NCBI RefSeq assembly: GCF_020829625.1
Contig: NZ_JAIVFX010000004.1
Span: forward strand, 1 to 64,000
Reading direction: 5' to 3'
Length of the DNA: 64,000 nt
Source: Nostoc sp. XA010
GTDB taxonomy: Bacteria; Cyanobacteriota; Cyanobacteriia; Cyanobacteriales; Nostocaceae
In this document: piece by piece, positions 31,746-40,398 of the stretch
Position numbering within the stretch: the first letter of the stretch is position 1
Layout: each line of letters begins with the position of its first letter
Position numbers and translations under genes: made by a program
The notes under the pieces: generated by a model
Databases searched by the model: none
The model's input: the letters and a program-made list of their open reading frames with translations, nothing else
What the model was told of the DNA's origin: nothing

Positions 31746-34010
31746 TTGCGCCTGCAACATCTACCCAATTCAGGCTACCGCCGCAACGCCGTGATTAGTG
31801 GACTATTAGAAAAATTCCGTGCGCCTTTTGTCAAAGTTCAGGATTCCCGTGAAACTTCCAAGAGCAAAAGCTGGTTGCAAATGATTTTAGTTACCAGTGT
31901 AGGAGTCACCGCCTTTATCTGGGGAGTTCGGGAACTCAAATGGTTGCAGCCTTGGGAGTTGAGAGTTTATGATCAAATGTTGCGATCGCGTCCATCAGAA
32001 GCACCTAAACGGCGGATTTTGCTAGTAAAAATCACTGACGAGGATCTTAAACTAGATAAATGGACTATATCAGATCGTAGAATCAATCAGCTATTAAAAA
32101 AAATAGAGTCTTATCAACCGCGAATTATTGGTTTATATCTTTTCCAACCAGAAAACAACTATTTGGCGGCTAATTTGCAAAATCAAGATAACATCTTCAG
32201 CACCTGTTTATTCAACACCTTGGGTAAAGATGAAATTCCACCACCGCCAAATTTTCCTATAGATAATGTTGGGTTTAGCAATGTGGTTGCTGACAATGAA
32301 AACGACCAAATTCTCCGCCGCAGTTTGTTATTTGTTCACTCTCCAGAAAAAAAATGTACAACATCATTTGCATTTGGTGCGCTCATAGCAATTAATTATT
32401 TAGATAAACAAGGCATTAAATATGACTTTACTAATAAAGGAGATTTTCAGTTAGGTAAAATCCTCTTTCCGCGTTTACAAGCTAATTCCGGTAGTTACGA
32501 ACATCTGGATACAGATGGCTATCAAATATTATTAAATTACCATCACCCCAACAGCCTTGCTGACGAAGTAACCCTCACACAAGTCCTCAATGGACAAGTC
32601 AAACCCAGTTTAATCAAAGATCGCCTTGTAATTATTGGCACTACAGCAGCTAATTTCCCTCAAAGTAGCTTTTATACACCCTACAGTGCTTTGCCAGATC
32701 AACCACCTAGAATGCCTGCTCTGTTTATTCATGCACAGATAGCAAGTCAACTGATCAGTACAGTGTTAGATGGGCGACCTATAATTTGGTATTGGCCAGA
32801 CTGGGCGGAACTTATTTGGGTGTGGGGCTGGTCGCTTTTAGGTGGGATTATAACATGGCGGTGGCAAAATCCGTTGCTGTTGCTAGTGGTGGGAGGGACA
32901 ACTCTACTTGGCTTAGTAGTAATCTGCGTTACTTTGTTTTTGCAAGGCGGATGGATACCATTAGTTCCCTCTGCTTTGGCTTTGGTGATTAGTAGCATTT
33001 GTGTGATTGCTTATACTAGCTACCAAAATCAGCGACAAACTCAGGTGATTATTCTGCAAGTTGAAAAACAACAAGAAGCGATGTCTACGACGGGCTACGC
33101 CTACGCTCAATTAAATGTACTCTTAGAAGATAAAACAGCACTTCCCGACTCATATCTTGATTTTCCTCCCCCAGTTGATTCACCAGAAAGAAAATCAGGT
33201 GATTTGCTTTTGGGTGGACGCTACAAAATCTCTCAAATTCTCGGTGCAGGTGGATTTTGCCGCACTTATTTAGCACAGGATACTCAACGCCCAGGTAATC
33301 CGATTTGCGTAGTTAAAAAGTTAATGCCAGCCCGTCAAGATACACGATTTTTGCAAGTTGCTCGCAGGTTGTTTAATAGTGAAGCTGAAATATTACAATC
33401 TTTGGGTAAACATCATCAGATTCCCGAACTACTTGCTTATTTTGAAGATAATCAAGAATTTTATTTGATTCAACAATATATCGAGGGACATACCCTAAGT
33501 GAAGAATTACCACCTGTGCGGAATGTGCAGAACGAATCATTTGTGATTGAAATGCTCAAACAAGTTTTAGAAGTTCTAGAATTTGTTCACCAGCATCGAG
33601 TGATTCATCGTGATATCAAACCGACTAATATTATTAGATGCGCTGAAGATAATCGGTTGGTATTGATTGACTTTGGTGCTGTCAAATTGATGCAACCGCC
33701 AAGTAGTGAGCAAACAGAATTAGCCACAGTAGCCATCGGGACACGGGGTTATGCACCTCCAGAACAATTTGCCGGTCATCCGCGCTTATGCAGTGATATT
33801 TACGCTTTAGGAATGATTGCCATTCAAGCCATAACTGGGATACCACCCCAAGACCTCCACCCAGAGCCAGAAACTGGTAATATTATGTGGCGGCAAACGG
33901 TGCAAGTGAGTGAAGAATTAGCGGCAATTTTAGATAAAATGGTTTGTTATCATTTTAGCGATCGCTATCAATCAGCCGCCGCAGTTTTACAAGATTTAAA
34001 ACGTCTGTAG
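31746..34010 (+). CDS. CHASE2-domain Ser/Thr protein kinase
   Basis: The 754-residue membrane kinase has one N-terminal span (MILVTSVGVTAFIWGV), then a CHASE2 sensor outside the membrane (WELRVYDQMLRSRPSEAPKR to about residue 330). Three spans follow (residues about 345-425), then a cytoplasmic Hanks-type kinase. The kinase shows GAGGFCRTYLAQD (P-loop), VVKKLMP (Lys), HRDIKPTNII (catalytic loop), IDFGAVKLM (DFG) and GTRGYAPPEQF. The CHASE2 plus kinase arrangement is common in cyanobacteria. The listed start is a TTG without a binding site; GTG 31791 is an alternative. Residues AMSTTGYAYA are encoded by a dispersed repeat in the linker before the kinase. Ligand unknown. Confidence 0.9.
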   Translation: MRLQHLPNSGYRRNAVISGLLEKFRAPFVKVQDSRETSKSKSWLQMILVTSVGVTAFIWGVRELKWLQPWELRVYDQMLRSRPSEAPKRRILLVKITDEDLKLDKWTISDRRINQLLKKIESYQPRIIGLYLFQPENNYLAANLQNQDNIFSTCLFNTLGKDEIPPPPNFPIDNVGFSNVVADNENDQILRRSLLFVHSPEKKCTTSFAFGALIAINYLDKQGIKYDFTNKGDFQLGKILFPRLQANSGSYEHLDTDGYQILLNYHHPNSLADEVTLTQVLNGQVKPSLIKDRLVIIGTTAANFPQSSFYTPYSALPDQPPRMPALFIHAQIASQLISTVLDGRPIIWYWPDWAELIWVWGWSLLGGIITWRWQNPLLLLVVGGTTLLGLVVICVTLFLQGGWIPLVPSALALVISSICVIAYTSYQNQRQTQVIILQVEKQQEAMSTTGYAYAQLNVLLEDKTALPDSYLDFPPPVDSPERKSGDLLLGGRYKISQILGAGGFCRTYLAQDTQRPGNPICVVKKLMPARQDTRFLQVARRLFNSEAEILQSLGKHHQIPELLAYFEDNQEFYLIQQYIEGHTLSEELPPVRNVQNESFVIEMLKQVLEVLEFVHQHRVIHRDIKPTNIIRCAEDNRLVLIDFGAVKLMQPPSSEQTELATVAIGTRGYAPPEQFAGHPRLCSDIYALGMIAIQAITGIPPQDLHPEPETGNIMWRQTVQVSEELAAILDKMVCYHFSDRYQSAAAVLQDLKRL
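33079..33108 (-). repeat. Dispersed repeat, inverted copy inside the CHASE2 kinase
   Basis: It is the reverse complement of the copies at 8303-8340 and 31624-31657, here translated as AMSTTGYAYA in the flexible linker preceding the kinase domain. Confidence 0.75.
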
Positions 34011-34053
34011 CCCTAATACAGTTCGGTTAAGGTTATTGGTGGATGTTATGGTG

Positions 34054-34084
34054 TGTAGAGACGTTGCAATGCAACGTCTCTACA
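34054..34084. repeat. Perfect 15-bp palindrome (GTAGAGACGTTGCA type)
   Basis: Positions 34054-34068 are exactly complementary to 34070-34084 around one base. It lies between convergent genes, where it may act as a shared terminator. A related GACGCGATTCATCGCGTC hairpin with the same TCTCTACA tail is at 35206-35230. Confidence 0.8.
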
Positions 34085-34102
34085 AGTGTTATCGATAGAT
34101 AC

Positions 34103-34837
34103 TTAGTTATTAATGTTATGTATTTTTAGCCCATACTGACCTTGTTTTTCTATAATCTGAGTCAATATTTTGTGGCAATGACAGTCACTTTCACATTGAT
34201 GTAATATGTCTTGTGGAGCAATTGAACTAGAACCTAAAGCCAGACATATTTTTTCAGTACAAGTAAGCTTAAAATAGTCTCTTAAATTACTTTGGGCGGG
34301 CAATTCGTTAATTTGATAATTTGTTAAAGGTTCAATAAACCCTAATACTCGTAAATGTCTCAATTGTTGTTCACACGATTGTTCTTTTTTATACGGAAAC
34401 TGTCTTCTATCTTTTTCAGCATTAAATAAATTTTCCAGAGTTATTCGCTCTCCATCGTCTAGCAAGTAGTCAAAAAACTTTCTTTGGTTTTCATCATCTT
34501 CTATTAAAGTTCCTAGTAAGGCTAAAGCTTTTGACTCCTTTTGATTAGCTTCTATATTAGCTTTAATTTTACTATTTACTAGGTTTAATTCTACTCCATT
34601 GCTACCAAATTGTAATTTTTCTAGTCTTTCAAGAACTGAAGAATTTAACAATAATACAATTGTTAAAAGTCCTACTTCTGTTGGATCTAATCGCTGATTT
34701 TTCTCAAGTCCTTCAGCTGGAATAAAAAATAAGTAACCTAAAACCAAAATACTTATTATCCTGAAGCCAATATTGACGAAATCGCTGAGTTTAGGCTGAA
34801 AAGAATTTTTAATGTTTTCAAAATTGTTCTGATTCAT
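34103..34837 (-). CDS. Hypothetical membrane-anchored protein
   Basis: The 244-residue product has two N-terminal membrane spans (IGFRIISILVLGYLFFIP; EVGLLTIVLLLNSSVL) and a soluble C-terminal part. A short coiled region (LVNSKIKANIEANQKESKAL) is followed by a segment (LLDDGERITLENLF... RHLRVLGFIEPLTNYQI) that looks like a winged-helix-type regulatory fold. A Cys/His cluster (CESDCHCHK) lies near the end and could bind metal. I do not recognise the family. It is convergent with the CHASE2 kinase. Confidence 0.6.
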   Translation of the reverse strand: MNQNNFENIKNSFQPKLSDFVNIGFRIISILVLGYLFFIPAEGLEKNQRLDPTEVGLLTIVLLLNSSVLERLEKLQFGSNGVELNLVNSKIKANIEANQKESKALALLGTLIEDDENQRKFFDYLLDDGERITLENLFNAEKDRRQFPYKKEQSCEQQLRHLRVLGFIEPLTNYQINELPAQSNLRDYFKLTCTEKICLALGSSSIAPQDILHQCESDCHCHKILTQIIEKQGQYGLKIHNINN

Positions 34838-35597
34838 GCTACATTATTCTCTGAATATAATTGACTTTTGTTTTAGATAAAGTAATTGCTCACAAGTAGG
34901 TTTAAAAAACTAAATAGCTAGTTACATCGAAAAATGACATAGCTTATTAACCTGTTATTATCTCTAGAATACATGAAGATATTTAGCTCAACTTATTGCA
35001 GAACTGATAACAGTTTATTTTTCATGGGATCTGGAAAACCTCACTTCTATTTCTTTCTCCTTTTAGGAGAAAGACTTTAAATTTTCCCCCTTAGAGCGTC
35101 GGTAAGAGAGTTAGGTTTGTCGTGGGTTTCTCCACATGAGTTAAACCACAATGAGCAAAAACTAATACCATTTAAATTGATGATTGCAACATATCGTTGG
35201 ATAAAGACGCGATTCATCGCGTCTCTACAAATGGTCTATTTGTCCCATTCTTTTTTCAAATTGGTATAACACTTTATGTCTACATCCTGAAGCTATAGTT
35301 TTTCGGATATCTTCCCAAATTTCTGATTAACACTTATGACAATACTCCTCGGTTGAGCCTAAGCGTTACCCAACGAATAGCAAAATACCATTTTTTCCTA
35401 CAACAGCCTTCTTGTGGAGCGTTGTTGCCGGAGTGCGAACCAGTATAATAGCCTGGATGTTCTTTAAAAAATTCGCCGCTAATAACTCTTTCCTTAGCGT
35501 CCTCAGCACGGCAGTTGCTTCTCCCAAGGGGAGACGCTGCGCGAACAAGTCCCGCCCAACGCACTGCCTCGTCCTTTGCGGTTCGATATCCTAAACC
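34838..35597. other. 760-base spacer upstream of rnhA
   Basis: No convincing gene. It holds hairpins TTTCTCC/GGAGAAA at 35054-35060/35066-35072 and GACGCGA/TCGCGTC at 35206-35212/35217-35223, and near 35519 a GGGGAGACGCTGCGCGAAC dispersed repeat. Two overlapping ORFs at 35334-35621 (minus) have no family resemblance and cross the rnhA start. Confidence 0.5.
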
Positions 35598-36506
35598 ATG
35601 TCCACTCAACCCATAATCCAAAGCATATACACCGATGGTGCTTGCACCGGAAACCCTGGCCCTGGCGGTTGGGGAGTTGTCGTCTACTTCAGCGATGGTT
35701 CAATCCACGAAATGGGCGATGCATCCCCTCATACCACTAATAATAAAATGGAAATGCAAGCTGCGATCGCAGCCCTCCAATTCCTGCAAACATCTCAACA
35801 AACCCAGCCCATCATCCTTCATACCGATAGCGAATACCTAATTAACTGCGTTACCAAGTGGGTGAAAGGCTGGAAAAAGAAAGGCTGGAAAAAGTCAGAT
35901 GGTAAACCCGTTCAAAACCAAGAGCTTTTGGAAACTCTCGATGAACTTAATACCCAACAAGTAAAATGGCAACACGTTAGGGGACATTCTGGTAACATAG
36001 GTAACGAACGTTGTGATGCGATCGCTCGCACATACGCCAGTGGTAAAATTCCTTCGCTACAACAATTAATACCGACAAATTTTTATAAATCTTTACCTTG
36101 CGAAAATGAACTAAATGTAGCAAAAGTAGCTGATTATGAAAACAACTCTCGAATAACTAACCAAAGTCCGCAACAAATCAGTACTTCTGCACCAGAAATA
36201 ACCGTTATGGAACCATCTACTGGGCCAACTGCGGCCGCAACCGATGAAAAAGCGCCAGAAATGAGGGTTTCACAACTCCGCAGCTTGGTCGAAACTCTGC
36301 GTATCGCTGACGAAATTTCAGAAAAAGGCTACTTAATCACCAGTTCTGAGTTAGCAGACTTGATGGATGTCCACGCCAGCGCTGTTACCAGTCGGGGAGA
36401 TCAATGGCGCTGGCGAAACTGGATTGTGTCACGGGTACGCCGTGAAGGAAATCAAATTCTTTGGGAACTGGAACGCGGGGATCAAGTAGGAGGTGAAGAG
36501 GAGTGA
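35598..36506 (+). CDS. rnhA: Ribonuclease HI with C-terminal extension
   Basis: The first 150 of 302 residues are a canonical RNase HI that cleaves the RNA strand of RNA-DNA hybrids. The catalytic acids are visible: Asp in YTDGACTGNPGPGGWG, Glu in NNKMEMQAAIAAL and Asp in ILHTDSEYLINC, followed by the basic loop WVKGWKKKGWKKSDG and HVRGHSGNIGNERCD. The C-terminal half has a low-complexity linker and then a conserved-looking domain (SQLRSLVETLRIADEISEKG ... SAVTSRGDQWRWRNWIVSRV). It resembles a small helix-turn-helix domain and is found on other cyanobacterial RNase HI proteins, as far as I recall. Start ATG chosen directly before STQPIIQSIYTDGA. Confidence 0.93.
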   Translation: MSTQPIIQSIYTDGACTGNPGPGGWGVVVYFSDGSIHEMGDASPHTTNNKMEMQAAIAALQFLQTSQQTQPIILHTDSEYLINCVTKWVKGWKKKGWKKSDGKPVQNQELLETLDELNTQQVKWQHVRGHSGNIGNERCDAIARTYASGKIPSLQQLIPTNFYKSLPCENELNVAKVADYENNSRITNQSPQQISTSAPEITVMEPSTGPTAAATDEKAPEMRVSQLRSLVETLRIADEISEKGYLITSSELADLMDVHASAVTSRGDQWRWRNWIVSRVRREGNQILWELERGDQVGGEEE

Positions 36507-36507
36507 G

Positions 36508-36574
36508 GGAGTTATGAGTTATGAGTTATGAGTTATGAATTTTTAACTCCTCACTCTTAACTCCTAACTCCTAA
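36508..36574. repeat. Heptamer repeats in inverted arrangement (AGTTATG / CTAACTC)
   Basis: Four AGTTATG units are followed by four AACTCCT-like units, so the two halves can pair. They fill the gap between convergent rnhA and cruG and reach the cruG stop, so they may serve as a terminator for both. Confidence 0.8.
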
Positions 36575-37806
36575 CTATATTTCCGTCCCCGCCACTCGCG
36601 TGGCTTGCGGAACGCAGACAAGAAGATTCGCAGCACAGCTAAGGGATCAGCAAAAGGGGAAAGCCAGAATAACCATGAGCCTTTTGCGCTTTTGCGATCG
36701 TAAGAAGGTGCGATCGCAATTAGCATAGCAAAGCGAATTACCACCAAGAATAAATTTAGTCCTAGCAGAAGAAGTGGGGGAGTGGGTAACGCGATTAATC
36801 GCGTCTGTAGCGAATACGAGAGTGGGGAAGAAATCAACAAAAAAGTAAGGACTATTAAAAGGGGTAGACCTTGAACAGATGTGAGTAGCCATAAATCTCC
36901 CCACAACTGCGAACGAGAAGTTGCATCTTTGAGATCAAGACTCCGCCCCCATTCCTTCCACGTCTCCATCGCCCCTTCATACATCCGTACTTTTAGCACC
37001 TTTGCGCCATCTAAAAAGCCTACCTTATACCCTTGAATAGCAATATTTCGCGCCAAAGTGACATCATCACAAAAAGAACTACTCGCACTGCTATAGCCAC
37101 CCACAGCAGCTAAAACGGAGCGGCGACACAAAAAACACTGCCCATTTGCCATCACCCGTTCTGGCTGCTCTGTATTGATCCCAGCCGGGTCAAATCGGTA
37201 AAGCAGAGTCATCAACAAAGCCGGTTGTAGCCAGCACTCTCCTGGATATTTGAGAATGAATTGGGGTGAAAGGGAAACGAGATCATAGCCCTGTGCTTCG
37301 GCTGTCTTCACCAAACCAGCAACCAAACCAGGATGCGGTTGAATATCAGCATCCAGTCCCAGAAACCACTGACTACACTCAGAGCTAAATAGAAAACCGT
37401 TATGCAACGCCCAAGGACGCCCCACCCAACCAGGGGGCAAGGGGTCATCTGTCATCACGCGAAAGCGCGGATCTTTCTGCTGCGTCGCTTTTACCAAGTC
37501 GGGTGTACCATCAACAGACTTGCTGTCTACAACAATAATTTCCCGAACTTCGTAGCTTTGATGACTTAAACCAGCCAACAGAGGGCTAATGCGAAGCGCC
37601 TCGTTCAGCGTGGGAACGACGACGCTAACCTTACCCAAAAGCTCCAGTGTCGGCTGTTGCGGTTCTATTGGAGGAAGGCGTCTTGGCCCCTTTAGCAGGC
37701 GCGAAAATAGAATCGCCGTTGCTGGTACTTGAATAAGTAGCAATAAAAGGGAAATGGCACTTTCTACTATTAAAGCGTTGTCTACTGTTGTCAAAATACT
37801 TATCAA
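36571..37806 (-). CDS. cruG: Carotenoid 2'-O-glycosyltransferase CruG-like
   Basis: The 411-residue family 2 glycosyltransferase has an N-terminal span (ISLLLLLIQVPATAILF), a GT-A domain (VSVVVPTLNEALRISPLL; LGLDADIQPHPG with the DxD; ERVMANGQCFLCRRSVLAAV; EEGR-like EWGRSLDLKDAT) and C-terminal spans. The adjacent cruF upstream on the same strand identifies it: in Synechococcus PCC 7002, CruF hydrates and CruG glycosylates the psi end of myxol to make myxoxanthophyll. An ACGCGATTAATCGCG palindrome (about 36789-36803) falls in the coding sequence, another case of a dispersed repeat inside a gene. It acts at thylakoid or cytoplasmic membranes. Confidence 0.85.
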   Translation of the reverse strand: MISILTTVDNALIVESAISLLLLLIQVPATAILFSRLLKGPRRLPPIEPQQPTLELLGKVSVVVPTLNEALRISPLLAGLSHQSYEVREIIVVDSKSVDGTPDLVKATQQKDPRFRVMTDDPLPPGWVGRPWALHNGFLFSSECSQWFLGLDADIQPHPGLVAGLVKTAEAQGYDLVSLSPQFILKYPGECWLQPALLMTLLYRFDPAGINTEQPERVMANGQCFLCRRSVLAAVGGYSSASSSFCDDVTLARNIAIQGYKVGFLDGAKVLKVRMYEGAMETWKEWGRSLDLKDATSRSQLWGDLWLLTSVQGLPLLIVLTFLLISSPLSYSLQTRLIALPTPPLLLLGLNLFLVVIRFAMLIAIAPSYDRKSAKGSWLFWLSPFADPLAVLRIFLSAFRKPREWRGRKYS

Positions 37807-37840
37807 TTAAAATCGCGGCTATACAAAACAAATGGGCATT

Positions 37841-37928
37841 GGGGATGGGGAAGAGGCAGAGGGGGAGGGGGAAGGGTGCAGAGGAGAGGAATTTTTTCCC
37901 CCTGCTACCTGCTCCCTACTCTCCACTC
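37841..37928. repeat. Purine-rich repeat followed by its complement
   Basis: GGGGAAGAGGCAGAGGGGGA-type units (37850-37890) are followed by CCCCCTGCTACCTGCTCCC-type units (37899-37926). They can fold into a long hairpin between cruF and cruG. Confidence 0.7.
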
Positions 37929-37935
37929 TATAGAC

Positions 37936-38847
37936 TTATTTCAAAGCAACTTTAACGCTTCTTGCGACCGAGACTTCCTTGTTTGCTGGTTCAACAGCAA
38001 CTGGAATAGGAGTGGTTGAACTGCTTAACCACAGAGCCACGGCGGGAACTACACCAAGGAATAAACCGAGCAACACTGGGATTGAGAACCCAGCGGCCAA
38101 GCTTAGTCCGGCGGCAAAGGCAAAGTTAGTTAAATAAACGACTAAGGGTAGATTAAGTTGCGATCGCTCTAATTTAATCGAAGCGTTTCTCCACAACAAT
38201 CCTGCTACAGTCATAAACAGGGCACTAGTACCAAACCAACCTGCATAGTTCTGGTAAGGTGTGCCAAAGAAAGCTCCTGGGTGTTCCCAATACCAAAAAG
38301 GTAGAGAAGTTTGACTCATCGCTGGCTCAAGGGCAAAATCCCAGCAAGTGAAGAGTAAAGCACCAACGGCTATAGCTGCAATATGGCGTCCCCAACTAGG
38401 TTTTTGTGCCACTTTCAAACCAGTTCTCGCAATTAAATAAGAGGACAGCCCAACATAGAACCAAGATAAAGGAATTGTGAAAGGAACTAGCCCCGCAATC
38501 TTATAACCCAAGCCACTTAAGTAGCTATAATCACCAAATGGAAAACCCGTGCTGGTTCCCAGTAGTTCACTACCCAAGGAAATAAACATAGCCGGCAGCA
38601 TAAATGCTAGCCAAGTTCCTAATCCCAGCGTTCGGTAGGCATAAATAGAGACAGCTATTGTCCCCAAGATGATATCAACTACACCGCCACCTGCCATACT
38701 TAACTGTACGGCAGTTTCTCCAACCTGCGATAAGTTGAAAAGTATTTCGGCATTAGGTACGACCAGTAGCATCCCTACCAGTCCAAAGGCTTTTGACACG
38801 ATATGACCAATCAGGCATACGCGTTCAGCAATAACAAGTTGTCTCAT
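37936..38847 (-). CDS. cruF: Carotenoid 1',2'-hydratase CruF
   Basis: The 303-residue integral membrane protein (DUF422) has about seven spans. Characteristic parts are GSELLGTSTGFPFGDYSYL, LVPFTIPLSWFYVGLSSYL, TCWDFALEPAMSQ and WYWEHPGAFFGTPYQNYAGW, whose acidic residues match those of the CruF/CrtC-like hydratases. It adds water to the psi end of carotenoids in myxoxanthophyll synthesis. The gene precedes cruG with a 130-base repeat-filled gap. Gene order and length agree with other cyanobacteria. Confidence 0.9.
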   Translation of the reverse strand: MRQLVIAERVCLIGHIVSKAFGLVGMLLVVPNAEILFNLSQVGETAVQLSMAGGGVVDIILGTIAVSIYAYRTLGLGTWLAFMLPAMFISLGSELLGTSTGFPFGDYSYLSGLGYKIAGLVPFTIPLSWFYVGLSSYLIARTGLKVAQKPSWGRHIAAIAVGALLFTCWDFALEPAMSQTSLPFWYWEHPGAFFGTPYQNYAGWFGTSALFMTVAGLLWRNASIKLERSQLNLPLVVYLTNFAFAAGLSLAAGFSIPVLLGLFLGVVPAVALWLSSSTTPIPVAVEPANKEVSVARSVKVALK

Positions 38848-39275
38848 GATAATTCCTTAACAAGATGTGACACGCGGCTACTCGGCTGCTAACAGTTTAC
38901 AAATGTTTAACAACATATTTAAATACTTTGTACCGCAATTCTCTACAAACTTGTTTGGCTTTTTTAGGAAGAGCATAACAGCCTACTGATTGAAGCTATA
39001 AGAAAGAAATATGATGATAAACTTACCATTCTAAGCTATATAGTCAAAATCTGTATAATTTCATCTGCAAAAACTCCTGGTTTTTTGTCCCACTGATACA
39101 CGTATGATGAACAACTCCTTCCATACAAGTATCTCCTTGAGGCAGGACAAGCATCAGAGATTAAGAAAGCCCTACAGTATAGTGTGAAGAATGACACATT
39201 TATCCCAAAAAATCACGGCAGTGGCTACTAGGTATACCGTAATCTAGAGGTTGTCGATGAACAACTTCTAACTTA
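38848..39275. other. Divergent intergenic region between cruF and the polyamine-binding gene
   Basis: It holds the leaders of both genes. From 39097 to 39276 one frame stays open except for a TAG at 39229 and reads DEQLLPYKYLLEAGQASEIK, later EVVDEQLLT. This looks like coding DNA of a lost gene but resembles nothing I know. GATGAACAACT occurs twice in it (39106, 39256). Confidence 0.35.
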
Positions 39276-40361
39276 ATGACTAACAGACGGGAATTTTTCA
39301 AAGGGGTGGCAGCGCTTTCTGGCTTATCTTTAGCTGGTTGTGGCTGGAGGCTAGCTGAAGTCCGTGCTAATTCTAATACTTCGGGTCAACGTGACCAACT
39401 TTATATCTTTACCTGGACGCAATATACCGACAACCAATTATTGAAAACCTTTAGCACCCAAACCGGCATGAAAGTGCTAGCGGATGTGTATGATTCCAAT
39501 GATGTCATGCTAGCTAAATTGCAAGCTGGAGGCGGTGGCACTTACAGCATCATCTACCCATCCGATTATATGGTGCAGAAGATGGTAAACAAAGGTTTAT
39601 TAACAGAAATAGATCACGATCGCTTAATCGGTTTAGAGAATTTATTCCCCCGATTTCAAAATCCTAGCTATGACCCGAATAATCGATATAGCATCCCTTT
39701 TAACTGGGGGACAACAGGTTTACTTTACAATTCCGAAAAAATCAAAGATGCACCACAAGACTGGGATTACCTTTGGCGAAACCAAAAGCAACTTAATCAG
39801 CAGATGACCTTGCTCAATGATGTTCGAGAAGTGATGGGTGCAACGTTACGGATGCTAGGTTACTCTTACAACTCAAAAAATGAACAAGAAATCAAACAAG
39901 CTTATGAAAAGTTGAAAGTGCTAAAACCTGCGATCGCACGTTTTGACACAGACGCTTGGCAAAATCAAATTCTAGCAGGAGATTTACTATTGGCAATGTG
40001 CTATTCAGCAGATGCGGTGAGAATCTCTCAAGAAAACCCTAAACTCAAATATGTAATTCCTCGCAGTGGTTCTTCTTTATGGACAGACACTATTGTAATT
40101 CCTAAAACAGCCCCTAATTTAGCTGGAGCCTATGCTTGGATTAACATGATTTTGCAACCAGAATTAGCAGCCCAAGTCAGTCAACGTTTGAATATTTCTA
40201 CGCCTAATAGTACTGGATTTGAGCAATTGCCAAAAACAATCCAAAACAATACTAATTTATTTCCCTCAGAGTCACTTTTAGCAAATTGTGAACGTGTTAC
40301 TCCTGTAGGAGAATTTGAAGACGTTTACGATCGCTATTGGACTCAATTAACTAGTGGGTAA
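39276..40361 (+). CDS. Spermidine/putrescine-type ABC substrate-binding protein
   Basis: The 361-residue PotD/PotF-family protein has a twin-arginine leader combined with a lipobox (NRREFFKGVAALSGLSLAGC), so it is probably a Tat-exported lipoprotein. The fold shows LYIFTWTQYTDNQLLKTFST, MLAKLQAGGGGTYSIIYPSD, the ligand region IPFNWGTTGLLYNSEKI and C-terminal YDRYWTQL. It delivers polyamines to a PotABC-type permease. Only one permease gene follows (38 bases away); neither PotC nor the PotA ATPase is here, so they must be elsewhere or absent. Confidence 0.88.
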   Translation: MTNRREFFKGVAALSGLSLAGCGWRLAEVRANSNTSGQRDQLYIFTWTQYTDNQLLKTFSTQTGMKVLADVYDSNDVMLAKLQAGGGGTYSIIYPSDYMVQKMVNKGLLTEIDHDRLIGLENLFPRFQNPSYDPNNRYSIPFNWGTTGLLYNSEKIKDAPQDWDYLWRNQKQLNQQMTLLNDVREVMGATLRMLGYSYNSKNEQEIKQAYEKLKVLKPAIARFDTDAWQNQILAGDLLLAMCYSADAVRISQENPKLKYVIPRSGSSLWTDTIVIPKTAPNLAGAYAWINMILQPELAAQVSQRLNISTPNSTGFEQLPKTIQNNTNLFPSESLLANCERVTPVGEFEDVYDRYWTQLTSG

Positions 40362-40380
40362 AATAGGAGAGACGTACAAG

Positions 40381-40396
40381 AGTTAGGAGTTAGGAG
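40381..40396 (+). promoter_or_regulatory. Heptamer repeat supplying a ribosome binding site
   Basis: AGTTAGGAGTTAGGAG is two units of the TTAGGAG tandem repeat common in this genome, ending 2 bases before the permease ATG at 40399. The first AGGAG lies about 10 bases upstream, a usable Shine-Dalgarno. The repeat thus appears to have been co-opted for translation initiation. Confidence 0.55.
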
Positions 40397-40398
40397 TG

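Noticed and set aside
35334..35621. 95-codon minus-strand ORF upstream of rnhA
   Set aside because: It has no recognisable domain, contains a dispersed repeat, crosses the rnhA start and competes with other ORFs in the same place.
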